From assembly GCA_029747585.1 (NCBI GenBank), contig JAPEVF010001384.1, forward strand, positions 1-10,377: a DNA stretch of 10,377 bases, written 5' to 3'. Shown here piece after piece: positions 9,357 through 10,377 of this stretch. Position numbers and translations under genes: made by a program. Position 1 is the first letter of the stretch. The number at the start of each line of letters is the position of its first letter. This DNA is from Pleurotus djamor. Lineage: Eukaryota > Basidiomycota > Agaricomycetes > Agaricales > Pleurotaceae. The notes below the pieces were generated by a model, which was not told where the DNA came from, ran no database searches, and was given only the letters and a program-made list of their open reading frames with translations.

Positions 9357-9990
9357 ATACCCACTATCGCTGTACCGATGTGGGAGTAGATCCGGCGGGG
9401 TTGAACGTTGAGAGCCAGTTCATATCAACGTGTTGGAAATTCGAACATTCGTACGGAGCTGTGGATGCAGGTGTGCGAGTGGTGGGTAGGTCTGAGGGCN
9501 TTTTTTTGGNGCTGTGCTATATACGCTTATGTCGTATGTAGGTTCAGGCCCGGAAATGTGAGCGTCGGCGACTGATGGCTATCGCGCGATTATCTCTCGT
9601 CCTGTGAGACGAGGATTGGTGTGGTAAGCTCTCATCTGATGCTTGCGATTATAGATTATCATAATCATATATCTCTGGCATCCGCGTATAATTGGATCCG
9701 GGAAGGTACATACATAACACAATTGATAATTGGCGGACGGGTCTCTCGAGAAGGAGGTTAATATGAGGTGGCGTCAATTTCGACTCCGCGTAAGAGGTAG
9801 ATAAATATCTGATATGCGAGGCGCGATGCTGATTAGAAGTGACCCTGTGTACACCTAGACAGGATGTTTGAACCATAGTCAATTGTACGGAACGGTGGGG
9901 AGCTGAATTAAGATTATGGAGATGAGGACACGAGATCGGATGGCAGACTGAGGGTGGTACACATGATTGGATGTTTACACTCCGGAGAAC
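9357..9990. other. Stretch without a secure gene, two N bases
   Basis: Nothing recognisable on either strand. N bases at 9500 (before a T7 run) and 9510 mark uncertain sequence. The longest open frame, 77 codons on the minus strand at 9649-9882, shows no domain and no coding bias. Confidence 0.4.
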
Positions 9991-10006
9991 NAAAAAAATT
10001 AGGGGA

Positions 10007-10377
10007 GACTTAAATTGAGCCTTAAATTCGACATTTATTATGGGACTTAAACACAGCGTTAAATTCGTTATTTAAGACTGTGGGAAAGCTTGAGAAAGAC
10101 TTAACATGTCTGTCGTCGTGAAATCTCGGCGTAAATTCAAGGTTTAAGTCACAAAAAGAAATGAAAAGTTTCAATTGAGATGTCGGCACAAAAGAAATGC
10201 TAGATTTAGGCATGGCTTACACCAAGCGTTTATGCGCGACGTAAACGAGAGACAAAAGGAAAAATTTAAGTCACAATAAGAGTTTAAGTTCAGGTTAAAT
10301 GCAACGTTTCCCCAGATTTCTTAAATGCTAGGTTTAAACCCACCTTAAACCCTTGTTATGAGTTAAACCTTTCCTTT
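10007..10377. repeat. AT-rich TTAA-motif array, continuing past the window end
   Basis: Fourteen TTAA tetramers lie between 10010 and 10366, nearly all as TTAAA or TTTAA. Many spacings fall near 12-13 bp or twice that (12, 25, 12, 13; then 11, 26, 13, 11). Bases 10010-10046 and 10047-10083 align as two tandem 37-bp units with about 24 identical positions. The motif occurs in both orientations: GACTTAAATT (10007-10016) is the exact reverse complement of AATTTAAGTC (10263-10272), and GACTTAAAC (10044-10052) that of GTTTAAGTC (10142-10150). A perfect palindrome GGTTTAAACC lies at 10331-10340. It reads as a degenerate minisatellite or the end of a repeat element. An N at 9991 and an A7 run lie just before it. 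Confidence 0.65.

Noticed and set aside
9999..10005. TTAGGGG, resembling a fungal telomere repeat
   Set aside because: A single occurrence with no array, so no evidence of a telomere or telomere scar.
9992..10377. CRISPR-like or bacterial repeat array
   Set aside because: The units are degenerate, AT-rich and of irregular spacing with no identical repeats flanking spacers, and the rest of the window is eukaryotic in character.

Overview
The window looks like a gene-poor stretch of a fungal nuclear genome, most probably a basidiomycete of the Agaricomycetes. The grounds are: one compact intronless gene whose codons strongly prefer C or T at the third position; a low-complexity Ser/Tyr/Pro-rich protein whose conserved blocks resemble an uncharacterised Agaricomycete protein family (recalled from memory, not searched); a fungal-type TATA promoter close to its ATG; a pyrimidine-rich 3' flank; and no sign of bacterial operons or Shine-Dalgarno sites. 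The taxonomic call is an inference.

Layout. Bases 1-3280 hold no gene or recognisable transposon domain. Bases 3284-4551 carry five copies of a CpG-rich motif (core CCGGYATCTCGATCCG), spaced about 215 or 400-420 bp apart. This looks like the remains of a diverged tandem or dispersed repeat. Bases 4552-5500 have no secure gene, but the minus strand has open frames and one frame-preserving candidate splice model. Bases 5571-5646 form a compact promoter (reverse CCAAT, then TATA). Bases 5647-6468 are the only well-supported gene, a 273-residue protein of unknown function. Bases 6469-6950 are its pyrimidine-rich 3' flank. Bases 6951-9990 are gene-free as far as I can read, with a pair of Gcn4-like sites near 7240-7290 and some small repeats. 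From about 10007 to the window end lies an AT-rich array of TTAA-centred motifs with roughly 12-13 bp and 37 bp periodicity, which continues past the edge.

There is no multi-gene system to describe. The most useful observations are the motif family at 3284-4551, a stretch inside the single gene (about 6150-6216) where another reading frame fits the coding signal better, and the TTAA array. Five N bases are present; four of them sit directly before a homopolymer, which suggests run-length uncertainty in the assembly and bears on the frame question.
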